Origin: Lachnospiraceae bacterium
Lineage (GTDB): Bacteria > Bacillota > Clostridia > Lachnospirales > Lachnospiraceae
Assembly: GCA_019421365.1 (NCBI GenBank)
Contig: JAHZFJ010000007.1
Location: 79,359 to 143,358, forward strand
Direction of reading: 5' to 3'
Length of the DNA stretch: 64,000 bases
Shown here: positions 53,351-61,454 of the stretch, one piece after another
Layout of the letters: each line of letters begins with the position of its first letter
Numbering within the stretch: the first letter of the stretch is position 1
Notes under the pieces: generated by a model
Seen by the model: the letters and a program-made list of their open reading frames with translations, nothing else
Told to the model about the DNA's origin: nothing
Databases searched by the model: none
Program-made: the position numbers and the translations under genes

Positions 53351-53445
53351 TAAGACAGCAAATGACAATATAGTTGATAAATATCTTCATATGGAACGTG
53401 AGAATCAGAAATTAGATTCTTTAGGAATATAATTGGAGGAATGAT

Positions 53446-54057
53446 ATGAATAGGGTAAAGAATATTAGCAAGCAAACACAAAATCGTTTTCTCAATCTAT
53501 ATGAGCTAGAAGTGGAACATAGAGATGGTAAGGTTTCACCGTATTTTCTTGCATCTAGATCAGAAGAGGTTAGTGATCTTAAGATAACAACAGGTAAGAA
53601 TACACCAGACGGAGTTGCAATCTATGGAATCTATGGAGAGAATAAGGATAAAGTAGCACTAGTGAGACAATTTCGTTATCCTATTAATGATTACATCTAC
53701 GAATTCCCAGCAGGCTTGGTTGAAAAGGGAGAAGATGCAACAGTTGCAGCAGTTCGTGAGATGTTTGAAGAGACAGGCTTAACCCTTACACCAGTGGAGT
53801 GTGATGAGGGTTATAATCGACCGTTTTTTACTACAATTGGAATGACTGATGAATCTTGTGCAACAGTATATGGATACCTAAGTGGAGAACCAACGAATAT
53901 TCACCAAGAAGCGTCTGAGGATATACAAGTTATATTAGCGGACCGAGAGGAATGCAAACGTATTCTGAAAGAGGAGAATGTTGCAATTATCTGTGCGTAT
54001 ATGCTGATGCATTTTATACATTCAGAAGATGATCCTTTTGGATTTTTGAAATTGTAA
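53446..54057 (+). CDS. Nudix hydrolase, ADP-ribose pyrophosphatase-like
   Basis: 203 residues. The Nudix box is exact: 'GLVEKGEDATVAAVREMFEETGLT', read as G-x5-E-x7-R-E-U-x-E-E-x-G-U, beginning near residue 91. 'EFPAG' just before it and 'YNRPFFTTIGMTDESCATVYG' after it suggest the ADP-ribose/NDP-sugar pyrophosphatase branch. It is cytoplasmic. The ATG follows TTGGAGGAA. It ends in a strong, possibly shared terminator. Confidence 0.92.
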   Translation: MNRVKNISKQTQNRFLNLYELEVEHRDGKVSPYFLASRSEEVSDLKITTGKNTPDGVAIYGIYGENKDKVALVRQFRYPINDYIYEFPAGLVEKGEDATVAAVREMFEETGLTLTPVECDEGYNRPFFTTIGMTDESCATVYGYLSGEPTNIHQEASEDIQVILADREECKRILKEENVAIICAYMLMHFIHSEDDPFGFLKL

Positions 54058-54090
54058 ATAATATTGTATAACTATGAACTATAGATTAGG

Positions 54091-54139
54091 AAAAAAGATG
54101 AACATTAGTATAGTCAACACTAATGTTCATCTTTTTTCT
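54091..54139. terminator. Bidirectional terminator between the Nudix gene and the MATE remnant
   Basis: AAAAAAGATGAACATTAGT pairs with its perfect 19-base complement at 54119-54137 around a nine-base loop; A and T runs allow use in both directions. Confidence 0.9.
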
Positions 54140-54488
54140 AATTATTCTGCGTCAAATTTCTAATCCATCTATATTTAATTGTTCGAGGGAAGCAGATGAA
54201 GAACTTGCCGATCTCATCCGCGGTTACCATTAGATATACAATGTATACAGGAGCTTTTAAGACTACAGCACGCTTGGGATTCAGTACCAGCGTATTTGTA
54301 AGCAATATTATATACGGAATTGCCAATTCCATAGATAGCTTCGCCAAGTATAGTTTTCCAACCATAAAAACATCAGCCATATTCACTAAACTGTTTATTA
54401 GATTTTGTATAATTACTGGGATACCAATTACTAGAATCCCTTTGAAAAATTCTTTTGTCTCGTTAGTTGTTACGTTAGTCTGATTCAT
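54138..54488 (-). pseudogene. MATE-family exporter with most of the gene deleted
   Basis: The 116-codon frame joins the N-terminus of a MATE efflux protein ('FFKGILVIGIPVIIQNLINS', 'LVNMADVFMVGKL') directly to a hydrophobic stretch and a MATE-like C-terminus ('TADEIGKFFICFPRTIKYRW', 'IRNLT'). A complete MATE transporter has about 450 residues and twelve helices; roughly 330 residues are missing, apparently in frame, near codon 46. The start ATG 54488 and a weak TTAGGTAG site remain. A transporter function is not possible for this product. Confidence 0.7.
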
Positions 54489-54525
54489 ATTACTACCTAA
54501 CTGTGCGTAGCGAATCGCACAAAGT

Positions 54526-54558
54526 AGGATTGGTACGCGTATTTACCAATCCTATTTT
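54526..54558. terminator. Hairpin after the GH5 gene
   Basis: AGGATTGGTA (54526-54535) pairs perfectly with TACCAATCCT (54544-54553). It lies just beyond the GH5 stop codon (minus strand). The T run is better on the plus side, so its direction is uncertain. Confidence 0.6.
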
Positions 54559-54565
54559 AATTGAT

Positions 54566-56188
54566 TTATTTGGTATGAAGAGAGTCAATCTTTATTACGC
54601 CGGATGTTACATGAAGTTTTATTTTTGCGCTCTCAGATTTTAGTAATTTTATAGGTGATAAGATTTGTACGTCCTCGTTTTCTGTTAAGTCAAATGTACC
54701 GAGCACTTTATCATCTTGGTATACTTCTAAAATCCCTGCTTCCTCACATATATAGTGAATGAGGAGAGTGGAAGTATCTTTTACATCTTCAAGGGAATAA
54801 ACAGCGAATTCGTCTTTTGCAAGTTCTAACACAAAACGTTTAAAACCACAGTCAAAGCCAAATGCTTTCGCTAAATCCTTGTATTGTTCTATAATTTCCA
54901 TACCAGTACGATAGCGGTACCGAACTAGATTAGTCTCTTCTCGAAGCCCTGAATAAGATATTCCTTTACCGGGAAAATGGTCGAAATCAGTACCACGAAT
55001 GATGCAACCAGGTTGTCTTAAAACAGCATTTGATACAGATATTAATTTTTCGCAGTTCTCTACTTTGATATTTTCTAAGAACTCATCAAGTATCTTTCTT
55101 GCAACATCATAGCCTGGGTGTGCGCCACCTTTGATGTATTCAATTATAGAATCCCAGCCCCTAGGTTTATTAATTGAACAAGGGGAATTGCTACAGTCCA
55201 TCTTCTTCCAAGGCCATATATTGTAACCAATGCCAAGTTCTGCAGCAAGTGGGTACATTGCAGTGAACCATTCTATGTAGTTTTCACCTGTCTCTCCTAA
55301 CCACAATGGACAATCCCACTCTTTAGCTAGTGTTAAGAATTCTTGGTAACACGAGATATCGGGTAAACAAGCATAACGATGGAAATGTATAATCATTTTA
55401 TCATCATACTTTTTACAAAAGATATCTTTAGAAGAAGCCCAGTGATGTCCTTCTAGTGAGATAAGATGTTTCTTGTCTATTTTACGTATCTCCCTAATGG
55501 CTACTTCATAAAATTCTTTTAATCTAGGTAACAGATAATCAAAATCGGTATCATCAGCAAAACGTTTTGGACGAATTGGTTCGTTTAGAAGATCATATCC
55601 AGCAACGATATAGCGGTCGCAGTAGCGGGTAGCTAACTCCTTCCACAATGCAATACCTTTGTCAAAGCAATCTTGATCTGTGAATAATCGTGGGACATCA
55701 TCAATGGAATCATCAATATTATCTCCTGTCTGCCCACCAGGTGCACCATGTAGATCTAAGAATACATAGATTCCATATGTTTCACACCAATTAATACATT
55801 GATCTAATAGTTGGAATCCTTCCTCAATCCAGTGAATTCCTTCACCCTCTTTCATAAAAAGACGAGCATTCATTGGAATACGTACGGAATTGTAACCAAG
55901 TTCAGCCATAAAGCGAATATCTGCTTCTGTTATATAATTCTGACGGTATGCCTTCCAGAATTCATGGGCATATTCCTCACCAGTAAGTTCTTCTATAACA
56001 GCCTCTATTCTACGAGGGCGATCAAAGCGCTTGCTTCCAAGGGCTTTCCACATATAACCTTCTTGTAATAACCAATTGCCGAGGCCCCAGCCAGTTAATA
56101 TAATTTCTTCTCCTAATTCATTAACGATTTTTTGACCATCTACGTTGAGAAATCCATTTACACGATTACGTTTCATATTATCTTTCAT
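54566..56188 (-). CDS. Glycoside hydrolase family 5 (cellulase/glucanase-like), intracellular
   Basis: 540 residues. GH5 barrel with 'LGYNSVRIPMNARL', 'VFLDLHGAPGGQTGDN', acid/base 'GYDLLNEPI' (E203), 'MIIHFHRYA' and nucleophile 'LWLGETGENY' (E299). A C-terminal beta-rich domain of about 150 residues follows. There is no signal peptide, so it should act inside the cell on imported oligosaccharides, or on glycosides such as beta-glucosides; the exact specificity is not evident. The ATG at 56188 follows AAAGGAG. It is divergent from an AraC-type regulator, which probably controls it. Confidence 0.9.
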   Translation of the reverse strand: MKDNMKRNRVNGFLNVDGQKIVNELGEEIILTGWGLGNWLLQEGYMWKALGSKRFDRPRRIEAVIEELTGEEYAHEFWKAYRQNYITEADIRFMAELGYNSVRIPMNARLFMKEGEGIHWIEEGFQLLDQCINWCETYGIYVFLDLHGAPGGQTGDNIDDSIDDVPRLFTDQDCFDKGIALWKELATRYCDRYIVAGYDLLNEPIRPKRFADDTDFDYLLPRLKEFYEVAIREIRKIDKKHLISLEGHHWASSKDIFCKKYDDKMIIHFHRYACLPDISCYQEFLTLAKEWDCPLWLGETGENYIEWFTAMYPLAAELGIGYNIWPWKKMDCSNSPCSINKPRGWDSIIEYIKGGAHPGYDVARKILDEFLENIKVENCEKLISVSNAVLRQPGCIIRGTDFDHFPGKGISYSGLREETNLVRYRYRTGMEIIEQYKDLAKAFGFDCGFKRFVLELAKDEFAVYSLEDVKDTSTLLIHYICEEAGILEVYQDDKVLGTFDLTENEDVQILSPIKLLKSESAKIKLHVTSGVIKIDSLHTK

Positions 56189-56395
56189 AATAAATCTCCT
56201 TTGTTAGTTTTGGTAAAACAATATGATGATACAATTGATCATACAGTATTGAGTACTAAAATATAGACACCTTCTAGAATAATAGTAACTTTAATATAAT
56301 ATTGGATTTTGCTATATTAAGTATATAGTGAAATTTTTTCAAATAAAATGATTAGAATGGTGAATTTTTTAACCATTATGGTAGGTGAAGAATAT

Positions 56396-57253
56396 ATGTT
56401 AGAAGAAATATTACAGGAGTATCCACAATTGCGATTACAAAAGAATGAAGGTTGTTATTATCAAATTGGAGATGATTTTAATAATGGGGTAATGTCTTGC
56501 GGTTTTATGCGAAAAGAGAAAGGTGTAGATTCACAACATAATTTACAATTACAATTTTATAGTTGTTTTATATTATTATCTGGTAAAGGGACATATCGAG
56601 ACAAATACGGGAAGGAATATCCTTTACAGGCAGGCTCGTTGGTGCAACGTATTCCGAATGAAGTACATACAACAGAGGTAGAGGGGGAGGATTGGTTAGA
56701 ATTTTTTATTAACTTTGGCTATAGTACTTTTGAATATTTACATAGCATGAATGTGATTTCTATAGAAGAGCCAGTAAAGACTTGTATAATTACACCTGAG
56801 GTTGTGAAGTATTTGATCTTCCAATTAGAGAGCTTTAAGAATGTCCAGGTGGAAGAGTTGCCCATATATTTGATAGAACTACAAAAGATGGTAGTACAGC
56901 TTCATAAAAGTTGTATTTCGAACACAATGAGCAATCGTAACATGTTAATGCTTAAAGCTAAGAATCTACTGTCAAGCGATTTAGAAGAAGATGTTTCGTT
57001 AGAATCATTAGCAATGGATCTTGGTATGAGCTATGAAAACTTCCGAAAAGTGTTTCGAGAGACGCAAGGTGTATCTCCGATGCAATTTCGAACAAGTCAA
57101 CGGATGCATCGAGCAGAGCTTATGATTTTATCAGGAATAAGTATCAAGGAAACGGCCACATTAGTAGGTTATTCAGATTGCTATGGATTTTCTAGACAAT
57201 TCAAAAAAACAATAGGAGTATCACCAGCTGCTTACCGTAATATGAAGAGTTAA
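56396..57253 (+). CDS. AraC-family regulator with cupin-type sensing domain
   Basis: About 285 residues. The N-terminal AraC-binding cupin (15-150) includes 'LLSGKGTYRDKYGKEYPLQAG' and 'VQRIPNEVHTTE'. The C-terminal double helix-turn-helix (190-280) reads 'VSLESLAMDLGMSYENFRKV' and 'SIKETATLVGYSDCYGFSRQ', ending 'KKTIGVSPAAYRNMKS'. Such regulators sense a sugar and activate a neighbouring gene; the divergent GH5 gene is the obvious target. ATG 56396 with AGGTGA upstream is preferred over the ATG at 56348, which has no site. Confidence 0.9.
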   Translation: MLEEILQEYPQLRLQKNEGCYYQIGDDFNNGVMSCGFMRKEKGVDSQHNLQLQFYSCFILLSGKGTYRDKYGKEYPLQAGSLVQRIPNEVHTTEVEGEDWLEFFINFGYSTFEYLHSMNVISIEEPVKTCIITPEVVKYLIFQLESFKNVQVEELPIYLIELQKMVVQLHKSCISNTMSNRNMLMLKAKNLLSSDLEEDVSLESLAMDLGMSYENFRKVFRETQGVSPMQFRTSQRMHRAELMILSGISIKETATLVGYSDCYGFSRQFKKTIGVSPAAYRNMKS

Positions 57254-57364
57254 CCTTTCTTATTAAAATAGTAGTCTATATTAATTTGGAATATAATAGA
57301 ATACACAAGTTAGATGTGATAAAATGTTGGAAATGACACATATGAATATTAAGCTGTCTATATG

Positions 57365-57413
57365 AGATTCGAGTGTCAAAAGGTCATAGAAATACCTTTT
57401 GGTACTCGAATCT
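57365..57413. repeat. Perfect 20-pair hairpin upstream of the hydrolase/Fe-S fusion gene
   Basis: AGATTCGAGTGTCAAAAGGT (57365-57384) pairs along its whole length with 57394-57413, with two G-U pairs and a nine-base loop. No T run follows. It ends 26 bases before the start codon, so it lies in the leader and may influence translation or RNA stability. Confidence 0.7.
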
Positions 57414-57438
57414 TATGAATGCGAAGGGAGGACTAGCA

Positions 57439-58824
57439 ATGAACGCATTATTTCTTAATGGTGCAAATTGTACGTTAGACGTCTGGAATAATCTACGAGA
57501 AGAATTTCGAGATATCAATTGTGATTTTGTAGAATATCCACATGATATAACAATGCATGCGACAAGTGTTGAAGATCTAACAAAATGGGTGTATCAAACA
57601 TATAGAGAAAAGAACTATGATTATATCGTAGGACATAGTATAGGAGGAATAATTGGTTTAGAGCTTGTTGCCAAATACAAGATATCTTGTAAGAAACTAA
57701 TCTTGATCGAATCGAATCTGCGACCAGCGAAGGAATTTTATCGAAACTTAATGACCCTGGACAATATGACTGTCTATGGAGAACAAGTCTTAAGTATGAT
57801 ACATAATGAAGCACCATATTATAATGATTGTCTTAAGTACTCCTTACAAGATAAATTTGATTATACAGATTATGTTAAAGAAATCGATTGTGAGATATAT
57901 GGTATCTACGGTGATCGTGGACAAAGAGATTATTATAAACGTATTGAAGAGTTATGCCTTTCTCCTGATTTAAATGAAAAGATAATATACCGATTCATAG
58001 AGGATTCTTGTCATATGCCTATGATTGAGAATCCAATAAGACTTTCCAACATAATTAAAGAATGCATGAAAAGCCAAGCAGAGATAACTAACGCAGAAGT
58101 AATCATGAGACAAGAATTTCATGTAGAAGAACTAAGAGAAGTATTAATACAAGAAGGTGCTTCTATAGTAGGTTTTGCAGATTTGTCTCACTTCGCAGAA
58201 GGCAACTTAAAACATGGTATATCAATAGCTTTGAAGCTTCCTGTTGATGTTGTAGGTGGGATAGAATACGGACCAACAAGGGAGTATTATGATACATATT
58301 ATGTATGGAATGATAAGTTAAATCGGTTAGCAAAATTAGCTGAGTCTTATATTAAAGAAAAGGGCTACTATGCAATAGCGCAGACAACAGATGTAGTAAA
58401 GGAATATGGAAATTATCGTACTCCTATGCCACATAAAACAGTAGCAACGAACGCAGGGGTAGGGTGGATAGGAAAATGTGCACTTTTGGTTACAAAAGAG
58501 TATGGATCAGCTATTAGAATTACATCCGTCCTAACAGATGCACCACTAACGTATGGTGTTCCAATGAAAGAATCACTTTGTGGAAATTGTATGAGATGTA
58601 CAAGGGCCTGTCCAGGACAAGCAATTAGTGGAGCAAACTGGAACATTGATATGGATAGAGACCTTTTCTTTGATCCTATCAAATGTCGTAAAAGTGCTAG
58701 AGAATTAGCTAAAGAACGTATTAATAAAGAAATAACACTGTGCGGTAAATGCATTCAAGTCTGTCCATATACGAATCGGTATCTAAGAACAGCTAGTGAT
58801 ATAACAGAATACCAGAACCAATAA
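57439..58824 (+). CDS. Fusion of alpha/beta hydrolase and QueG-like di-[4Fe-4S] protein
   Basis: 461 residues with two parts. Residues 1-215 form an alpha/beta hydrolase: strand 'MNALFLNGANCTLDVW', nucleophile elbow 'VGHSIGG' (S67), acid in 'IYGDRG' and the histidine in 'DSCHMP'. Residues 225-461 resemble the C-terminal half of epoxyqueuosine reductase (QueG) and related ferredoxins. 'TNAGVGWIGKCALLVTKEYG' is followed by C381-x2-C-x2-C-x3-C-P and by C416 plus C435-x2-C-x3-C-P, two [4Fe-4S] clusters. The corrinoid-binding N-terminal half of QueG is weak or shortened. ATG 57439 follows AGGGAGG by seven bases. The reaction is unknown; a hydrolysis step linked to electron transfer is one reading. 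Confidence 0.82.
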   Translation: MNALFLNGANCTLDVWNNLREEFRDINCDFVEYPHDITMHATSVEDLTKWVYQTYREKNYDYIVGHSIGGIIGLELVAKYKISCKKLILIESNLRPAKEFYRNLMTLDNMTVYGEQVLSMIHNEAPYYNDCLKYSLQDKFDYTDYVKEIDCEIYGIYGDRGQRDYYKRIEELCLSPDLNEKIIYRFIEDSCHMPMIENPIRLSNIIKECMKSQAEITNAEVIMRQEFHVEELREVLIQEGASIVGFADLSHFAEGNLKHGISIALKLPVDVVGGIEYGPTREYYDTYYVWNDKLNRLAKLAESYIKEKGYYAIAQTTDVVKEYGNYRTPMPHKTVATNAGVGWIGKCALLVTKEYGSAIRITSVLTDAPLTYGVPMKESLCGNCMRCTRACPGQAISGANWNIDMDRDLFFDPIKCRKSARELAKERINKEITLCGKCIQVCPYTNRYLRTASDITEYQNQ

Positions 58825-59046
58825 ATCTATAATTGTAAGAAAATATTAAGGAATATCAGTTTGACAGGTTAGATTTAACGAACGTATAATGGCTTTATAT
58901 GGAACCTAGGTTTTGTTACTGACTATTTGATAAAAGATTGAAAGGTCATAGATAACGTTGATGTTGAATAGTCATTATTTATTCAACACCTATCTTCACT
59001 TGTGTATTAAAAAAGTAGTAAAAGCAAAACTTTTAAAATGTAGATA
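58825..59046. other. Intergenic region, no gene seen
   Basis: About 220 AT-rich bases, stops in all frames, no convincing promoter pair and no U-tract terminator for the upstream gene. It leads into the long inverted repeat at 59047. Confidence 0.4.
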
Positions 59047-59139
59047 AACTTCTTACCTAACACACTATGACTAAAAAACAGTAGTGTAGTACTTAGGTGT
59101 GTGACGTGTTTTGTGTCATAGAGCGTTAGGTAAGAAGTT
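59047..59139. repeat. Long inverted repeat (25-base arms), MITE-like or structured RNA
   Basis: The left arm 59047-59071 begins AACTTCTTACCTAAC. The right arm 59115-59139 is its complement with two mismatches in 25. The 43-base interior contains GTAGTGTAGTAC and GTGTGTGACGTG, which can fold further. No T run follows the right arm, no gene lies within, and no target-site duplication is obvious. Confidence 0.65.
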
Positions 59140-59206
59140 ATGATAAATATGATTGGAGTTTTGCGATAATAATATTAACATACACAAGATTTGAAAGGAG
59201 AGAGTC

Positions 59207-60814
59207 ATGAAGAAAAATCTACTACTTGCATTAATTGGGATCAGTTCTCTTTTACTGCTTATAAGTGGTTGTTCAAAGAATAATGAGAAAGAAACCATAA
59301 GCCATGGAACAAAAAACGAAGCCAATCAAGAAGAAGTCGATAATCAAGAAGATAGTCAAAATCAAGAGACTACAAACAACCAAGATGTAGATGATCTGAA
59401 TGAAAATCAATCTTCTAATCAGGGTGCTGTGAATGCTGACAATACATATACGTGGGAAGAGATAACTGTCACGATACCAGAATCGTGGAAAGATAAGTAT
59501 GTAATACGAACTTCAGAAGATGGTTTTTACATCTTTCAGAAATCTTCTGATGATATTAATAAAGGAATGGGATTTTTATGTGGGTTTTATCGTAGCACAG
59601 TCGATGTGTTTGATGGGATAGAGTCAACGCCTCTAGCATATACAGATGATACTTTATATTGTGCTTCATATCCAACAGATATGTCATACTATTATGAGAA
59701 TGAGGTAATAGCAAAAGAGTATGAACAGATGTCAAAAGAGCTCCCCTTAATGGAAAAGTCGATCCATATTGATAAAGAAAATGTTAACTATAATCCTAGT
59801 GAATACGTATTACCAATGAGTAATACGAAGTTATATTCAAAGGAGTATTTAACCTGTTTTGATGATAATCGATTATGGATTGCAAGAAATGAAATCTATG
59901 CTAGATATGGGCGCAAGTTTGAAAATACATATTTACAACAATATTTTGAGTCTTGTAGTTGGTACGAAGGTACAGAAGCAACTGACAAATTTGATGAATC
60001 AATATTGAATGAAATAGAAAAAACAAATTTAAATGCAATTAAGAGTGCTGAAGACGAGTATAATAAGGCCAATCCATATCCAATGAGATACAAAGTTGGT
60101 GAACAATTAGAAGTAGATCTTGATGGTGATGGTAAGAAAAATAAGCTGGATTATCAACTTAAGAATGTGGCTGAAGATTCGGATAACTATAAAGCATATA
60201 TAACAATTGATGGAACTACATTTGATTTAGAAGATTATGGTATATATCTTATAACTCCAGAAGAGAAAGGGTTCTATATTACAGATTTAGCAGATTTTAA
60301 AGATGGTCTTGAAATAGCAATTCTAGACTATGGGCCAAGTTATGACTTGGAAACACATTTCTTTACATACAATGGGAAGTTAGAATATATTGGTACAGTA
60401 TCAGGTTTTCCGTTTAAAGAATACAGCGGATATGATGGGTTTGCTAATTCATTAACGGTGACTGGTACCATACGTGCAGATATTATTCATACATGTTACG
60501 CGAATGCGGATTGGAGATATGATGTTGATAACAATAAATTAGTATTTCAAGATAATGGATATTATCCTTTGGTTGAAAAATCTCATGAATTATATGTTGA
60601 CTTACCAGTTTATTATGGAATGGACGAAGATTCTGCAACTAGTGTCATTAAAGCTCAGCAAGAAGTGTTTTTTGTGTCAACAGATGCAAAAGAATGGATT
60701 GAAGTAAAAGGAAAAGACGGAACAAGAGGTTTTATGCATATTAAAGATCAAAAAGTTGTGCCACTGGGGCGAGAAGCAACGGAAGTATTCTCGGATGTTT
60801 TTTTCGCAGATTAA
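59207..60814 (+). CDS. YARHG-domain lipoprotein
   Basis: 535 residues. Lipoprotein signal 'LLALIGISSLLLLISGCSK' with lipobox ISGC, then a Gln/Asn/Glu-rich linker of about 55 residues. A first domain around 80-200 follows, then a YARHG domain near 215-275 ('LWIARNEIYARYGRKFENTY', 'YFESCSWYEG'). Downstream comes a beta-propeller or calcium-like repeat ('EVDLDGDGKKNKLDY') and an SH3-like end. YARHG proteins are common extracytoplasmic proteins of clostridia with no proven role; the domain may bind the cell wall. The ATG follows GAAAGGAGAG. It is monocistronic. Confidence 0.88.
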   Translation: MKKNLLLALIGISSLLLLISGCSKNNEKETISHGTKNEANQEEVDNQEDSQNQETTNNQDVDDLNENQSSNQGAVNADNTYTWEEITVTIPESWKDKYVIRTSEDGFYIFQKSSDDINKGMGFLCGFYRSTVDVFDGIESTPLAYTDDTLYCASYPTDMSYYYENEVIAKEYEQMSKELPLMEKSIHIDKENVNYNPSEYVLPMSNTKLYSKEYLTCFDDNRLWIARNEIYARYGRKFENTYLQQYFESCSWYEGTEATDKFDESILNEIEKTNLNAIKSAEDEYNKANPYPMRYKVGEQLEVDLDGDGKKNKLDYQLKNVAEDSDNYKAYITIDGTTFDLEDYGIYLITPEEKGFYITDLADFKDGLEIAILDYGPSYDLETHFFTYNGKLEYIGTVSGFPFKEYSGYDGFANSLTVTGTIRADIIHTCYANADWRYDVDNNKLVFQDNGYYPLVEKSHELYVDLPVYYGMDEDSATSVIKAQQEVFFVSTDAKEWIEVKGKDGTRGFMHIKDQKVVPLGREATEVFSDVFFAD

Positions 60815-60862
60815 AGTGGTTACTTGAAGGTATGGTTATCATACTTCTATTGTTAAGAATAC

Positions 60863-60905
60863 AAAAAGTTTACTCGTTGCATGAATCAACGAGTAAACTT
60901 TTTTG
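60863..60905. terminator. Terminator of the YARHG gene
   Basis: AAAAAGTTTACTCGTTG pairs perfectly with CAACGAGTAAACTTTTT around a seven-base loop. It can also serve the minus-strand gene beyond. Confidence 0.9.
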
Positions 60906-60999
60906 GCATATGAGATAATCCACGAAGATTATTTCACTAGTCAGTTATGCGTATCTGATAATTAGTATATAATAACAATATACATACATCTTAAAAGAG

Positions 61000-61203
61000 T
61001 TATTGGATTTTGCAACCAACATGTTCAATACAATTCGTTATAGAGTTAGGGTTGATTTTAGAATTATACGAAACTTCTATGGAACCTCTACCGAGATCTA
61101 CATTTACCGTGTTAACACCATTAATTTTACTTAAGGCGTTTTTAACCTGGGTTTTCTTATCTTCGTTAATTAAACCTGAGACGGAATAGTGTATTTTCTC
61201 CAT
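61000..61203 (-). CDS. HMA-fold (CopZ-like) small protein lacking the CxxC metal site
   Basis: 67 residues. The ferredoxin-like heavy-metal-associated pattern is clear: 'EKIHYSVSGLINEDKKTQVK', 'NALSKINGVNTVNVDLGRGS', 'IEVSYNS' and 'ITNCIEHVGCKI'. In metallochaperones the loop after the first strand carries MxCxxC; here it reads SGLINED, with no cysteine. Two cysteines remain near the C-terminus (C58 and C64). Copper delivery by the usual site is therefore impossible, so it either uses another ligand set or has a non-metal role. The ATG at 61203 follows AAAGGAG. Confidence 0.8.
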   Translation of the reverse strand: MEKIHYSVSGLINEDKKTQVKNALSKINGVNTVNVDLGRGSIEVSYNSKINPNSITNCIEHVGCKIQ

Positions 61204-61276
61204 AAGAACTCCTTTCGGTGCTTTATTAGATACCTTTTTAGTGTTTGGATAAAGTAAATGAAATATTCCAAAAGGA

Positions 61277-61305
61277 TTGACATTAATTTTTCTTTAACGT
61301 ATAAT
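61277..61305 (+). promoter_or_regulatory. Sigma-A promoter of the histidine operon
   Basis: TTGACA (61277-61282) and TATAAT (61300-61305) with exactly 17 bases between; both hexamers are perfect. The leader before hisZ is about 140 bases. Confidence 0.85.
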
Positions 61306-61388
61306 AAATAAACATTTACTTTAGTAACGAATTATCACTTTAAAGCTATAAAGTAAATATGTGTGATTCAAAAAAATAGTGGATTAAT

Positions 61389-61404
61389 ACGGTAAGTTTA
61401 CCGT
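61389..61404. promoter_or_regulatory. Perfect palindrome in the hisZ leader, possible operator or hairpin
   Basis: ACGGTAA-GT-TTACCGT lies about 85 bases after the promoter and 50 before hisZ. No T-box sequence or His-rich leader peptide is seen, so it is the best visible candidate for control of the operon. The two-base loop argues for a DNA-level site. Confidence 0.4.
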
Positions 61405-61454
61405 TACCAAGAGAAATATAAATGAACGAAAAAGTGTAGGAAGGGTGTTAGATT

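Noticed and set aside
54196..54483. 95-codon plus-strand frame
   Set aside because: Antisense of the MATE remnant; the minus strand shows clear MATE motifs.
61305..61454. T-box or histidine leader peptide
   Set aside because: No T-box core, and the only short leader frame (MCDSKK) has no histidine.
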